This document shows positions 36,051 through 45,488 of a DNA stretch of 64,000 bases, piece after piece; position 1 is the first letter of the stretch; every line of letters starts with the position of its first letter. A program made the translations under genes and the position numbers. The notes under the pieces are model-generated. The model was not told where the DNA came from. It was given only the letters and a program-made list of their open reading frames with translations, and ran no database searches. The DNA comes from Suillus spraguei (lineage: Eukaryota > Basidiomycota > Agaricomycetes > Boletales > Suillaceae), in contig JABCPU010000244.1 of assembly GCA_016800925.1 (NCBI GenBank), positions 38,963 through 102,962 of the forward strand, read 5' to 3'.

Positions 36051-38069
36051 CTACTGTAAGCGGCGCCTCTTTTGGCAGCAGTTCATGCAGCTGCAGAGAA
36101 AGTTCATATTCCCCGCCAACTCCCTCATCATCCCCTCCATCTGCATGAAGTGCGCTTGGGCCTCTTCTAGCTGTGCTGCCTTCAGGAAGTCCAAGTTCTC
36201 CCCCTCCAAGTCTTGAAGCCGCTGCACCACATTGATGGCTTCTTCCTCAGACTCTTCCTCCACCGCTGCAATGGACTGCGCCTTTCCAGCGATTTTTGCT
36301 GGGTGGGAGGGAAAGGCGACCACCGCTGGCTCACCGTCAGTCACCTCAATGACTTCATCTGGTTTCTTAGATTTAGCTGCGGCGGCATCCTTAGAGCTGC
36401 TGGCGGCAGCGACCACTGGCGGCGTCTTTGCTGCGGGACACACCTTCTTGCGACGAACTAAAGACAAAACGAGTTAGCACAAAGTTAAGTCAAGAAAAAG
36501 AGAGAAGGAACTTATCGGCGTTGTGCGAGCACCTATGTTTGTGCTTGTGTCATATACCATACTTCTAATCTCAGATCTGACCATATCCGACCAGATCCGA
36601 TCGTTTCCATATCCGTCCGGTCCACAGATCCTGTCCGGACCACTCATCCGAATGTACTCACTTCTCGCACCTTAACTCCCTTGTGTATATCTGCGTCTAT
36701 CTCCTTTCATCATTCCTCCTGCTTCCGGTACTCCGGCTGTTTATATTTCCGTCCTGTGTTACTGATCCGTTTCCTGTGTTCATTTCCGATTCATGCTTAC
36801 TGATCCGCTGTGCATTAACTAATAGACTTCCATTACACTTCGTACATAGCCCTCGGTCCCGGACTTGCTGATTATCCGTCTTAGATACTTACAGTATATA
36901 AACCACTTGTAGATCTCCGTAGAACCTTAATTCGAATATCATCTTAGATTCTACTCATTCTGTTTCCTCCGGACTTAAGCCACTTTCCAATTTAAGTCAC
37001 CTTCCGAGACTTAGGATTGATTCCTATAGTCTACATCTCCAACTCTATCTTCGGATAGTCTACCTCCGTTAGTTTCTAGTTAGGAACTCGTTCCGAAACT
37101 AGTCTTGATCTCTGTCCTCTCCTTACATTCCGAATAACCTTCGGACACCCGGATCCATCACGCAACTCCTTCCAGGTCTTCGGACGAATAACTCCTCCCT
37201 GAAATAAGGGGCATTACTCGAGAAAGGGGCACAGTGCACGAACTGAGGCCAAAGCCCTTCGGATCTCTCTACCCTTGAGTACAGTCTTAACAGCTTGTGG
37301 CAGTTGTCACAGACCTTGTCTGGCTGGCCAGTGCAGACTATGTCCCACTTAGCGCAGTTTTCACACTTGGTGGCATGCCGCGGATTGCCGGCACGCATGC
37401 GGGCAGTCTTAGGCTAAAACAATATCAGTAAAGAACTAAGTCTAGAAAAAAAAAGGAAAACTCACCGGCGGTTGTTCTATCACCACCTCTAAGGATTTCT
37501 TTGAAGAAGGCCGCGCTACCCTCTTGGGCGCAGGTGCTTCCTCCTCCTCTTCACTGTCACCGCCAGCGACATCTTCCACCTCAGGCTCTTCCTCCAAAGC
37601 CCGCTTCTTCCCCTTCCCCTTGTCAGCTACCGCAGGCTCAACTGGAGCCGCGGCAGCCTTCTTCTTCTCCTCTGCGGCCTTTTCAGCCGCAGCGATCTCC
37701 AGACAGTAGGCGTTGACCGTTGGCATGACGGCGGTTGCCTCCATGACTTCTTCAGGTGTCAAGCCCAGGTTGAGGCCGTGTACCACGCCTTCGTGGCGGC
37801 ACTCTTCTACATCATACTAAGAGAACAAGCTAAGTCAGTATCGCTACCGCTAAAGAAGAAGAAAAGAAAGACGCATGAAGAACTGCTCCCAGGCCTTCAC
37901 CCACATATCCTTCTCCTCAAGGAGCTCCTCCCTGTCATCTGGAGCTGACAGGATTAGCCTGTCCAAATGTTCTTGGAGGGCGGCGAGTTTTTTTCTGCAC
38001 CGCAGATTGAGCGGCGGCAGCAGGAGCAGCGAGGGTGGAGGCATCAAAAGTGAAGGTCGAAGACGACAT
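36051..38069 (-). pseudogene. Antisense Zn2Cys6-like gene of element X, decayed
   Basis: This is the minus-strand counterpart of the intact gene at 39700-40952. It has the same exon order: start region at 38069, LEEKDMWVKAWEQ, GLNLGLTPEEVMEATAVMP, MRAGNPRHATKCENC, then KKPDEVIEVTDGEPAVVAFP and a coiled-coil-like end. It is broken by an extra base early in exon 1 (KKTRRP instead of KKLAAL) and by a loss of GT at the donor before the last exon (now AT). A solo LTR (36548-37292) also sits inside the Cys-rich exon. Introns remain at the same places as in W, which dates them before the W/X split. Confidence 0.78.
36548..37292 (-). repeat. Solo LTR, fourth family, in the X antisense gene
   Basis: It is 745 bp, TGTCATATACC to CAGTCTTAACA on the plus strand, with the 5-bp duplication GCTTG (36543-36547 and 37293-37297). 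It is related to the LTRs at 53675-55199. Strand is arbitrary because no internal region is seen. Confidence 0.88.
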
Positions 38070-38075
38070 GATAGT

Positions 38076-38550
38076 TGTTATACTCGTATGTGCCCCTGTT
38101 CATTTTCTCTTTGTTTCCCTTACTTGTATATTACATAACGAACTTTGACTCATATGCTCAATGCATCTGTACTATAGTTGCCTTCCTTCTTTGGATACGC
38201 ACTTACATTCTCACACCTCTCTTGGTCCATGCGCACATATTGGTCTATTTAAGCACGTTGTATTATGCTTGTATACTTTACTTTAATCTTACTGGGTTTT
38301 ACCTGGAATATCCTTCGCTTAGGTCTCCAACCTAAGTCGTCTTGAATTGTCTCTAAGTCTAAGCACTCCTTAGCCTTAGTCTCTATTCTCATAGAACCTC
38401 TTAGACTTGTCTTTGAGGCCGAACCCTTGATTGTACTCGGAATGCGTTCCTTGTACTTTCACCTTGTCCTCTTCTGGACATTGTAGAACTTCCCAGCAGA
38501 CCGTCTGTGTCTTTTCACTGTCGCTGGTGACGCCACCCCAGTTCGTAACA
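38076..38550 (+). repeat. gypsy-family LTR replacing part of element X
   Basis: The 475-bp copy runs TGTTATACTCG to AGTTCGTAACA, same orientation as the element at 43934. Flanks differ (ATAGT versus CTCGT), so no duplication is present. Compared with W, the X sequence upstream of the antisense gene and the first ~280 bp of the X 3' LTR are missing here. This suggests recombination between two insertions. Confidence 0.82.
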
Positions 38551-39245
38551 CTCGTGCCGCAGCGCCTCACGCTATGTTTACTTATGGCGGTTACTACACT
38601 CCAGCGCTACTGATCTCGCCTAGAGTATTCCGAGTACATACAAATTAGGATATAAGCATCGTGTACCCCACACAATAGAGCACCTGATTTTACACCATTG
38701 CACGTACTATAGGTCAGGATTATTGTCTAGCTCTGGATCAACCCAGTAGTGGACATAGTCTTTAAAGTTCCCTTATCGCTCGTTAATACATCACGCTCGT
38801 TCTCCATTACCGCCGGCATACCGCTGGACTTTTGATTGTTACTTTTGACTGAACTTCTCACGCTCCGCTACTTTACCGCTGAAAGTACCGTGGACTTCTT
38901 TACTGTTTCTTTGCACCGCTCGCACCCTTACCGCTACTGCTGAGACCACCGCTTGACATCACTCGCTAGACGCAACTGTTACTGACCTTGTCTCGACGAT
39001 GGTAGCACCGCAGTGCACGACACTAGTTCCGGCAGTATCATCGCTGACTGCGGCAACTTACCGCTGACTTGGACGCTTGTTTCGCAAATAAGTTAGACTC
39101 GAACTTGACCATACTACATAGGCATCCCCCTTTAGGGTTGAACGCTCTTGTTCTTACAAGTGAAGCAGACTAGACGGAGCACAAGACTAACATACTAGTT
39201 TAGGCAGTGGTTTATCTACAGCCCAAGCTAGGTTGTATCTTTACA
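38551..39245 (+). repeat. Truncated 3' LTR of element X
   Basis: It aligns with the 5' LTR of X from about position 283 onward (CTCGTGCCGCAGCGCC) to the end TTTACA. Confidence 0.85.
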
Positions 39246-39699
39246 GCGGCAAGAACTTGGAAGGACATTGGTTCGTGGAACATGGTGCAGCAGTCGGTAC
39301 GGTGTGCAGTAAGCGTGGGATGCCACCAGTGCTGCTAAAGGGGTAAGATGGCCATGGACAAGTGGTAACTCCTGTAGACGTGAGATGAGTGTCGGAATAT
39401 GGGGTTTTAAGCCCAGCACCAATATGTTCGTTACATCTCCTAGGAACTTTAGAAACTGACTGTCCCCGGTCAACTATACCGCCAGTAAGGGACTTAGCAA
39501 GAATTCGAGCAATATCAAGATCATGTGATGGGGCGCGTAAGCAGAATTTGCTGTGTGGACGTGGAATTGTGGATGCGCCGTGCTGTGACTGTGGACAATG
39601 CAGCAGAGTGTGACACGGTGTGGTCACGGAATTACCGTTCCCTACAAACGGGCCGTCATTGGACTTCTCCACTTTCTCCCATCTTTACTTCGAACAACC

Positions 39700-40952
39700 A
39701 TGTCTTCATCTACCTTTACTTTTAACGCTTCTGCTCTTGCTGCTGCTGCACCATCTGTGGTGCAGAAGAAACTTGCCGCCCTTCAAGAGCATTTGGACGG
39801 GCTCATCCTCTCAGCGCCAGATGACAAGGAGGAGCTGCTGGAGGAAAAAGGGATGTGGGTGAAAACATGGGAGCAATTCTTCATATGTCTTTCTTTTTTC
39901 TTCTTCTTTTAGCGGTAGCGGTACTGACTTAGCTTCTTTCTTTTTAGCGTGATGTAGAAGGGTGCTGCCGCAAAGGCACGATACATGGCCTCAACTTGGG
40001 CTTGACACCTGAGGAGGTGATGGAGGCAACTGCCGTAATGCCTACCGTCAACGCCTACTGTTTGGAGATCACTGCCACTGAGAAAGCAGCTGAGAAGAGG
40101 AAGAAGGCTGCCATGGCTCCAGTTGAGCCCGTGGTACTTGACAAGGGTAAGGGGAAGAAGTGGTCCCTGGAGGAGGACCCTGAGGTGGAAGATGTTGTTG
40201 GCAGTGACAGTGAGGAGGAGGAAGAGGAGGCTCCAGCGCCCAATAAGGTAGCGTGGCCTTCCTGCAATAAGTCTATGGAGGTACTGATAGCGCAACCGCT
40301 GGTGAGTCTTGTTTCTTCTTTTGACTTAGCTCTTTACTGATATCGCTTAGCCTAAGACTGCCCACATGCGCGCTGGCAATCTGCGGCATGCAACAAAGTG
40401 CGAAAATTGTGCCAAGTGGGACATAATCTGTACCAGCCAGCCAGACAAGGTCTGCAATAACTGCTGGAAGCACAAGCATAGGTGCTCCCACAACACTGGT
40501 GAGTTTTTCTTTCCTTTCTTAACTCTTTTGCTAACTCATTTTCCTTAGTTCGTCGCAAGAGGGCGCATCCCACGGCAAAGACATCGCCAGTGGTCGCTGC
40601 CGCCAGCAGCTCTAAGGATGCCGCTGCAGCTAAATCTAAGAAACCGGATGAAGTCATTGAGGTGACTGATGGTGAGCCAGTGGTGGTCGCCTTTCCCTCC
40701 CACCCAGCAAAAATCGCTGGAAAGGCGCAGTCCATTGCAGCGGTGGAAGAAGAGTCTGAGGAAGAAGTCATCAATGTGGTGCAGTGGCTTCAAGACTTGG
40801 AGGGGGAGAACTTAAACTTCCTCATGGCGGCAAGGCTAGAAGAGGCCCAGGCGCACTTCATGCAGATGGAGGGGATGATGAGGGAGTTGGCAGGGAATAT
40901 GAACTTTCTCCACAGCTGCATGAACCACTGCCAAAAGAGGCGCTGCCTTTAG
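39700..40952 (+). CDS. Zn2Cys6-like protein gene, antisense in LTR element W
   Basis: Four exons (39700-39858, 39948-40301, 40351-40498, 40549-40952) join in phase to 1065 nt, or 354 residues, with GT-AG introns of 89, 49 and 50 nt. Exon 1 is helical (VQKKLAALQEHLDGLILSAP). Exon 2 has GLNLGLTPEEVMEATAVMP, a Lys-rich stretch and an acidic run. Exon 3 has six cysteines (about 188, 191, 198, 206, 209, 216) in the C-x2-C-x6-C-x7-C-x2-C-x6-C order of fungal Zn2Cys6 DNA-binding domains. Exon 4 has KKPDEVIEVTDGEP and a coiled-coil-like region. The gene runs opposite to the W Gag gene, so its introns would not be removed from the retroelement RNA. The function is unknown; DNA binding is an inference from the Cys pattern. 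The first intron is the least certain. Confidence 0.75.
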
Positions 40953-41665
40953 ATACTTCTTTCTTCTCTCCTCTTTGTACTTGTACCTTAGCTCTTGTAC
41001 TATATTTTGTACCATAGAATAGTTGCCACAATGATAGGGGTCCTGGCAGCTCCAGAACAAAAACACAGTGTGAACGCCTAAGTCCAAATGCCTCCATGTC
41101 CAAGTCCTAGCACCAGTCATAGTCCATTTGACGCCTAAGGTAAACAGTAATGTATAGTAAGCGCACGCTCACGGTAAAAAACTGAACTGATACTGCAAGT
41201 CTGTTGTGAGGTTCCGCTCATCTTATCTTCTTCATTGTGCTGTCTTCGTATATGCCTGCGGTAAGCTTTGGTGTAATATCTCCTGTCTTTATCAATCAAT
41301 AGGCGCGGTGTGCTGCCTACGCGTTAGAAGAAAAAGGTGTATAGTACTTTGGCGGTGCACAGTATTCCTTGTCCAATCAATATAGCCCTTCATACCATAA
41401 TAAAAGTCTGTGCGCTCGTTAGCGCTAAACGTATGTAAGTGATGCTGTGTGGGCATGCATTTGAAAGTGTGAAACTGATTGCTGGATGAAACCCGGGGTA
41501 AAACAGAGACTATCGTACGTGTGCAGTATTTTTTTCTTTGTTTTTATGATCAAGTAACAAGGGTGGTATTAGCAAATGTCGGTGGCGGTAGGGTAATGAA
41601 TGATGCCATTGGGGTTTCCGCTGGTGGGTATACGTGCTTGGGTCTTTGACGGTCAACTTCTGGGG

Positions 41666-42809
41666 TTAGCTTCTTCTTCTGCAATGAGAACCGCGTGATC
41701 TGCGTTCATACTGCCATAGTGCTATGCAAGCATGCGATGGCCTGCGGTACTGTGGGACAATAGTTGGTGGACAACTAGCGGGTGGTAGGCTGTGCTTCGT
41801 CATCTGCTGCAAGAATGTATGCTGGTAGTCTATAATAAACCTTCTAGCCGTGGTAAGGCTGAGAATGCAGTATGGCCTGGTAAGACCATCATCTTGGTGT
41901 ACTAATGCAGTGATCAACACACAGCAGTAGGCACATGTGGTCTGCGAGTTCAGCTGAATAGCTCCTGTGGTGAACATTTCTTTAGGTGTCAGCAGTAAAC
42001 GTTGCTTCTGCAGTATGCGTCGGCACTTCTACTATACTATACCTTTCCAGTGATACTTCTATAACTTCTTCACTATCAGCGCTAGCGGTCTGCGGTACTT
42101 CGTCTTGAGAGCGTGTATGCTTCGTGACCATCAAGAGTTCTGTCGGTAAAATGTCAGTGCTAACCAAGTCAATTGCTGTTTCGTCTGTTTCTTCTAGTGA
42201 GCAGTGTGTGTCGCTGTCAGTGCAAAACATAGTGTCGTCAGTGTAGCATGTTTCATTCAGGGACAAACTTTCGTCGAGTGCTTGGACTGGCAGGGATGCT
42301 GTATCCTCACGCAGTAGTGCCATAGGTAGCGTAGTGCTGTCTGTACTTGGTGCCGTTAACGATTGCTGAACTGCCGGTGGTGCGGTATCTTCAAGCGGTA
42401 ACGGTACTTGCTCTGCGGTAGTGATTTCCAATGCCGTAACTTGTTGCGGTACGTTAGCATCAGAGTGCTCAATAGCATTTCCCTGATAGGGGTCTGCCAG
42501 CAGAGCGACTGCTTCAGCGGTAACTGTGCAGTTGAACGTAATAGGACCACATTCTGGGTACAAGTGCAAAATAGTGTTAGCAAAGTCTATGAAGCTGTTA
42601 CCGTTGTGTTCGTCAAGACATTCCCATACTTCTGCTTCGTCAGGATCTGCGTAGCATATAGCTGCCTTGATGTGTGCTTTATCAGCGATGCCGGCCAAGT
42701 CTGCCAGCTCATCTACAGTAGTGAGGAACGTTAGCAATTCTCTTGGGTTGCCATTGAAGTATGGTGCCGCTGCCGTGCAGCACAGTGGCATGCAAAATCT
42801 GTCAGACAT
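41666..42809 (-). pseudogene. Gag-like gene of element W
   Basis: From 42809 the frame reads MSDRFCMPLCCTAAAPYFNG, NPRELLTFLTTVDELADLAG and WECLDEHNGNSFIDFANTIL without interruption for 275 codons. It stops at a TAA where W lacks about two dozen bases present in X. The remainder (41977-41666, TTGAIQLNSQ to CRRRS) is open in a following frame. It matches the X copy closely, and the intact join over the X insertion point shows what that gene looked like before the LTR landed. No enzymatic domain is present. Confidence 0.78.
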
Positions 42810-42919
42810 TCTTATCAGTAGCGTAGCGGTGCAGTAATAACTGCGGTGACAATCGTGCGGTAAGTGATTAAGACAAGAACAAAACTATACCAAAGGACCC
42901 CCTCGCAGTGGGCTCCAGT

Positions 42920-43885
42920 TGTAAAGATATAACCTAGCTTGGGCTGTAGATAAACCACTGCCTAAACTAGTATGTTAGTCTTGCGCTCCGTCTAGTCTGC
43001 TTCACTTGTAAGAACAAGAGCGTTCGACCCTAAAGGGAATGCTAAGTCAATATAGTTCAATAATGCCCAACCTGTGGTGCAAGACTGCTGTTGGAGATAG
43101 CGAGATGCTAGCAGTGACCTCCAATCCGTGGGAAACTAGCGGTAATACTAGCGGTAAGCGCGGGAAAGCGGTAGACAAGCGGTAGCGAAAGTGGTAAAAC
43201 TGCAGTAGTGCATGCGGTAAAACTGCGGTAGTGCATGCAGTAAAACTGCAGTAAGGCGTGGGAAACTGGCGGTCAAACAAGCGGTGAAGCGTAGCAATGA
43301 AGCGCAGGAAAGTGTAGCGCAAGCGGTGAAGCGCGGGAAAGCGGTAAAGAGTGGTGGTGTGTGCAGCAGTAAAATAATTCTTAAGAGACAGTGACTTCAG
43401 CGAAAGACTTTATTCCATTAGAGACAGTAGTGGTGACAATTCCTAAGTACCGTGTGTACCATAGAGGGAAAAGTAAGGAAAGAGTACGGGTACCTAGGAA
43501 TTTTATACTAAGGAATAGCTATGGAAATGGAAGGGATAGGATAAACATGCAGCAGACATGTAATAAGACTGCACTACAGTTTACAAAACATCACATACCG
43601 TTGAGACTGGATGGACATAGGACGGACGGTAAATCTTGCTTGAGGATGCCAAATGGGTTCGCGGAGATTGCCGAAGATCACCGCTTCGCGGGAAAGTTGC
43701 TGTAGTACAGCCGCTAAGCTGCAATGAGGCTTCCGGAGTGTGGAACGATACCATCAGATAGGGGTAACGCATGGTAAAGTGTCACAGCAAGGGACGGTGA
43801 AGCCGAAAGGTAAGGATAATGATAGCTGTGTGACACCTATACGAAAATGTGCTGTTTCAAGCTCAGCGTGAGTTTCTTCGTCACA
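42920..43885 (-). repeat. Chimeric 5' LTR of element W
   Basis: The 966-bp LTR is like the W 3' LTR only for the first ~127 bp on the plus strand (TGTAAAGATATAACC to GACCCTAAAGGG). Beyond about 43047 it is a different sequence, rich in GCGGTAA repeats. Its far end (AGTTTCTTCGTCACA) is closer to the solo LTR at 52366-53324. Confidence 0.65.
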
Positions 43886-43933
43886 TCGGAACATCCAGAA
43901 CATCCAGAAGAAGCACCAGACAATCCACCACCC

Positions 43934-44406
43934 TGTTACAGTCGTACGTACCCCTATTCATTTTCTTGTCTCCTTTACTTTGTATATTACATAACAAGAC
44001 TCCGACTCATATGCTCAACGCATCTGTACTATAGTTGCCTTCCTTCTTTGGATACGCACTAACATTCTCACACTTCTCTTGGTCCATGCACGCATATTGG
44101 CTTATTGAAGCACGTTGTATTATGCTTGTATACTTTACTTTAATCTTACTGGGTTTTACCTGGAATATCCTTCGCTTAGGTCTCCAACCTAAGTCGTCTT
44201 GAATTGTCTCTAAGTCTAAGCACTCCTTAGCCTTAGTCTCTATTCTAGTAGAACCTCTTAGACTTGTCTTTGAGGCAGAACTCTCAATCGTACTCGGAAC
44301 ACGTTCCTTGTACATTTACCTTGTCCTCTCTGGACATCATAGAACTTCCCAGCAGACCGTCTGTGTCTTTTCACTGTCGCTGGTGACGCCACCCCAGTTC
44401 ATAACA
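43934..44406 (+). repeat. 5' LTR of gypsy element 1
   Basis: TGTTACAGTCGTACG to CAGTTCATAACA; 473 bp. Confidence 0.93.
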
Positions 44407-44534
44407 AAAGATTAAAGTCCACCTGACCGACGACTACCCAGTCTTCGACCCTGAACCCTGATAAGCCCTAACGGACAGCAAGACAGCGCGTGTAGGCACC
44501 GAGAAAGTATAAACTTACCAGACGAATCATCATC

Positions 44535-45371
44535 ATGACAACCACCAAAGAATATGAATACAAGATCGGTCTTCCAACCGGGTTTGATGGAGATCGTGAC
44601 AACTCTCGCGAATTTATCCAATCATGCAATCTCTGCTTCAACATTAATGAAAAGCTTTACACCACCGACAAGCAAAAAATCATTTTCATTACATCCTTCA
44701 TGACCGAGAAGAATGCAAAATCTTGGAAAGAACAATTCCTTGACTACGCTCAGTCAACCGACACCTCTGGGCAAAAAGTTGGTTATGGGACGTTGCAGGA
44801 TTTCATGAAGAGCTTCAAAGAAGCCTTTGACCCGGTGGATACTAAGGGAACCGCGCTAACAAAACTCAGAGACCTCAAACAAGGAAGCAGTGATCTCCAT
44901 ACCTACATCGCTGACTTTGAGGCACTCGCGGCCAAGGCCCGTATCACCAACGATGCAACCAAGATTCAATTCTTCCAAGATGGCCTCAATTTGGGCATCC
45001 TTACCAAGCTTTTCGCACCAGGAGATGTCTCAGAAGTATTCCGTGAAGTTGTGCTACAATGCGTCTCCATTGACAACTCTCACCATCGCCTTCAAGCGAT
45101 ACGAACCCATCATGCTCCGCAGCAAAAGAAGAAGAACTATGGAAACACACGTTACACACCCAACCGTGATTCCAACGCAATGGTCATAGACCGAATCTCT
45201 GACACGGAGAGATCCGAATGTATGAAGAAAGGACAATGCTTTGGATGTAAGAAGACCAGACACCGTATCCATAATTGTCCCGAAAGAAAGAAGAAGACGC
45301 CGCTCCGACAAACCAAAGTCAAGGATGAAGAAGAAGACGAAACCATAAGGCAGATCGTAGAGGATTTTTAA
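44535..45371 (+). CDS. gypsy element 1 Gag
   Basis: A single 278-codon ORF. The N-terminal capsid-like part includes FDGDRDNSREFIQSC, FMKSFKEAFDPVD and LHTYIADFEALAAKA, typical of basidiomycete chromovirus Gag. A CCHC zinc knuckle CFGCKKTRHRIHNC lies near residues 238-251, with Arg where Gly is common before the His. The tail is basic then acidic (KDEEEDETI) and stops at TAA 45371. The element 2 copy of this gene has frameshifts, so this is the best copy in the window. Confidence 0.92.
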   Translation: MTTTKEYEYKIGLPTGFDGDRDNSREFIQSCNLCFNINEKLYTTDKQKIIFITSFMTEKNAKSWKEQFLDYAQSTDTSGQKVGYGTLQDFMKSFKEAFDPVDTKGTALTKLRDLKQGSSDLHTYIADFEALAAKARITNDATKIQFFQDGLNLGILTKLFAPGDVSEVFREVVLQCVSIDNSHHRLQAIRTHHAPQQKKKNYGNTRYTPNRDSNAMVIDRISDTERSECMKKGQCFGCKKTRHRIHNCPERKKKTPLRQTKVKDEEEDETIRQIVEDF

Positions 45372-45488
45372 ACTGGAGAAACAAGGATTTGACATATGTT
45401 TCTCCTAATGTATTGCTAAGACTTGTATGTGCTGTAGGTGAAAGAAAAGAACTTCATATTCCCATCACTCTTCACTCGCGTACTCGTT

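Larger units (their letters stand above)
32587..39245 (+). mobile_element. Element X: second copy, nested in the W 3' LTR
   Basis: X has the same family layout as W but lies on the plus strand, inserted into the 3' LTR of W. The duplication GCGG is seen at 32583-32586 and 39246-39249. It has a full 5' LTR (32587-33552), a Gag-like gene split by a solo LTR, an antisense gene copy split by another solo LTR, and a 3' LTR whose first ~280 bp are lost next to a gypsy LTR. W and X thus form a large inverted repeat. Confidence 0.85.
31819..43885 (-). mobile_element. Element W: non-autonomous LTR element with antisense gene
   Basis: In its own sense (minus) it has a 5' LTR (42920-43885), an internal region (39436-42919) and a 3' LTR (39246-39435 plus 31819-32586, split by element X). 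The copia frame continues across it. The flanking tetranucleotides are CTGG and TCGG, a likely 4-bp duplication altered by transitions. The internal region has a tRNA-type primer-binding site (TGGAGCCCACTGCGAGGG next to the 5' LTR) and a Gag-like gene. On the opposite strand is a spliced Zn2Cys6-like gene (39700-40952). I see no protease, RT or integrase, so it must borrow these. Confidence 0.82.

Noticed and set aside
36213..36477. Plus-strand ORFs rich in Ser/Ala opposite the X antisense gene
   Set aside because: They are shadows of the coding minus strand; composition follows the Lys/Glu/Ala-rich real frame.
43390..43705. 104-codon ORF at the edge of element W
   Set aside because: It lies inside the atypical part of the W 5' LTR, and its protein has no recognisable features.
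31819..43885. Autonomous retrotransposon
   Set aside because: I searched W and X for protease, RT and integrase motifs in all frames and found none, so it cannot move by itself.
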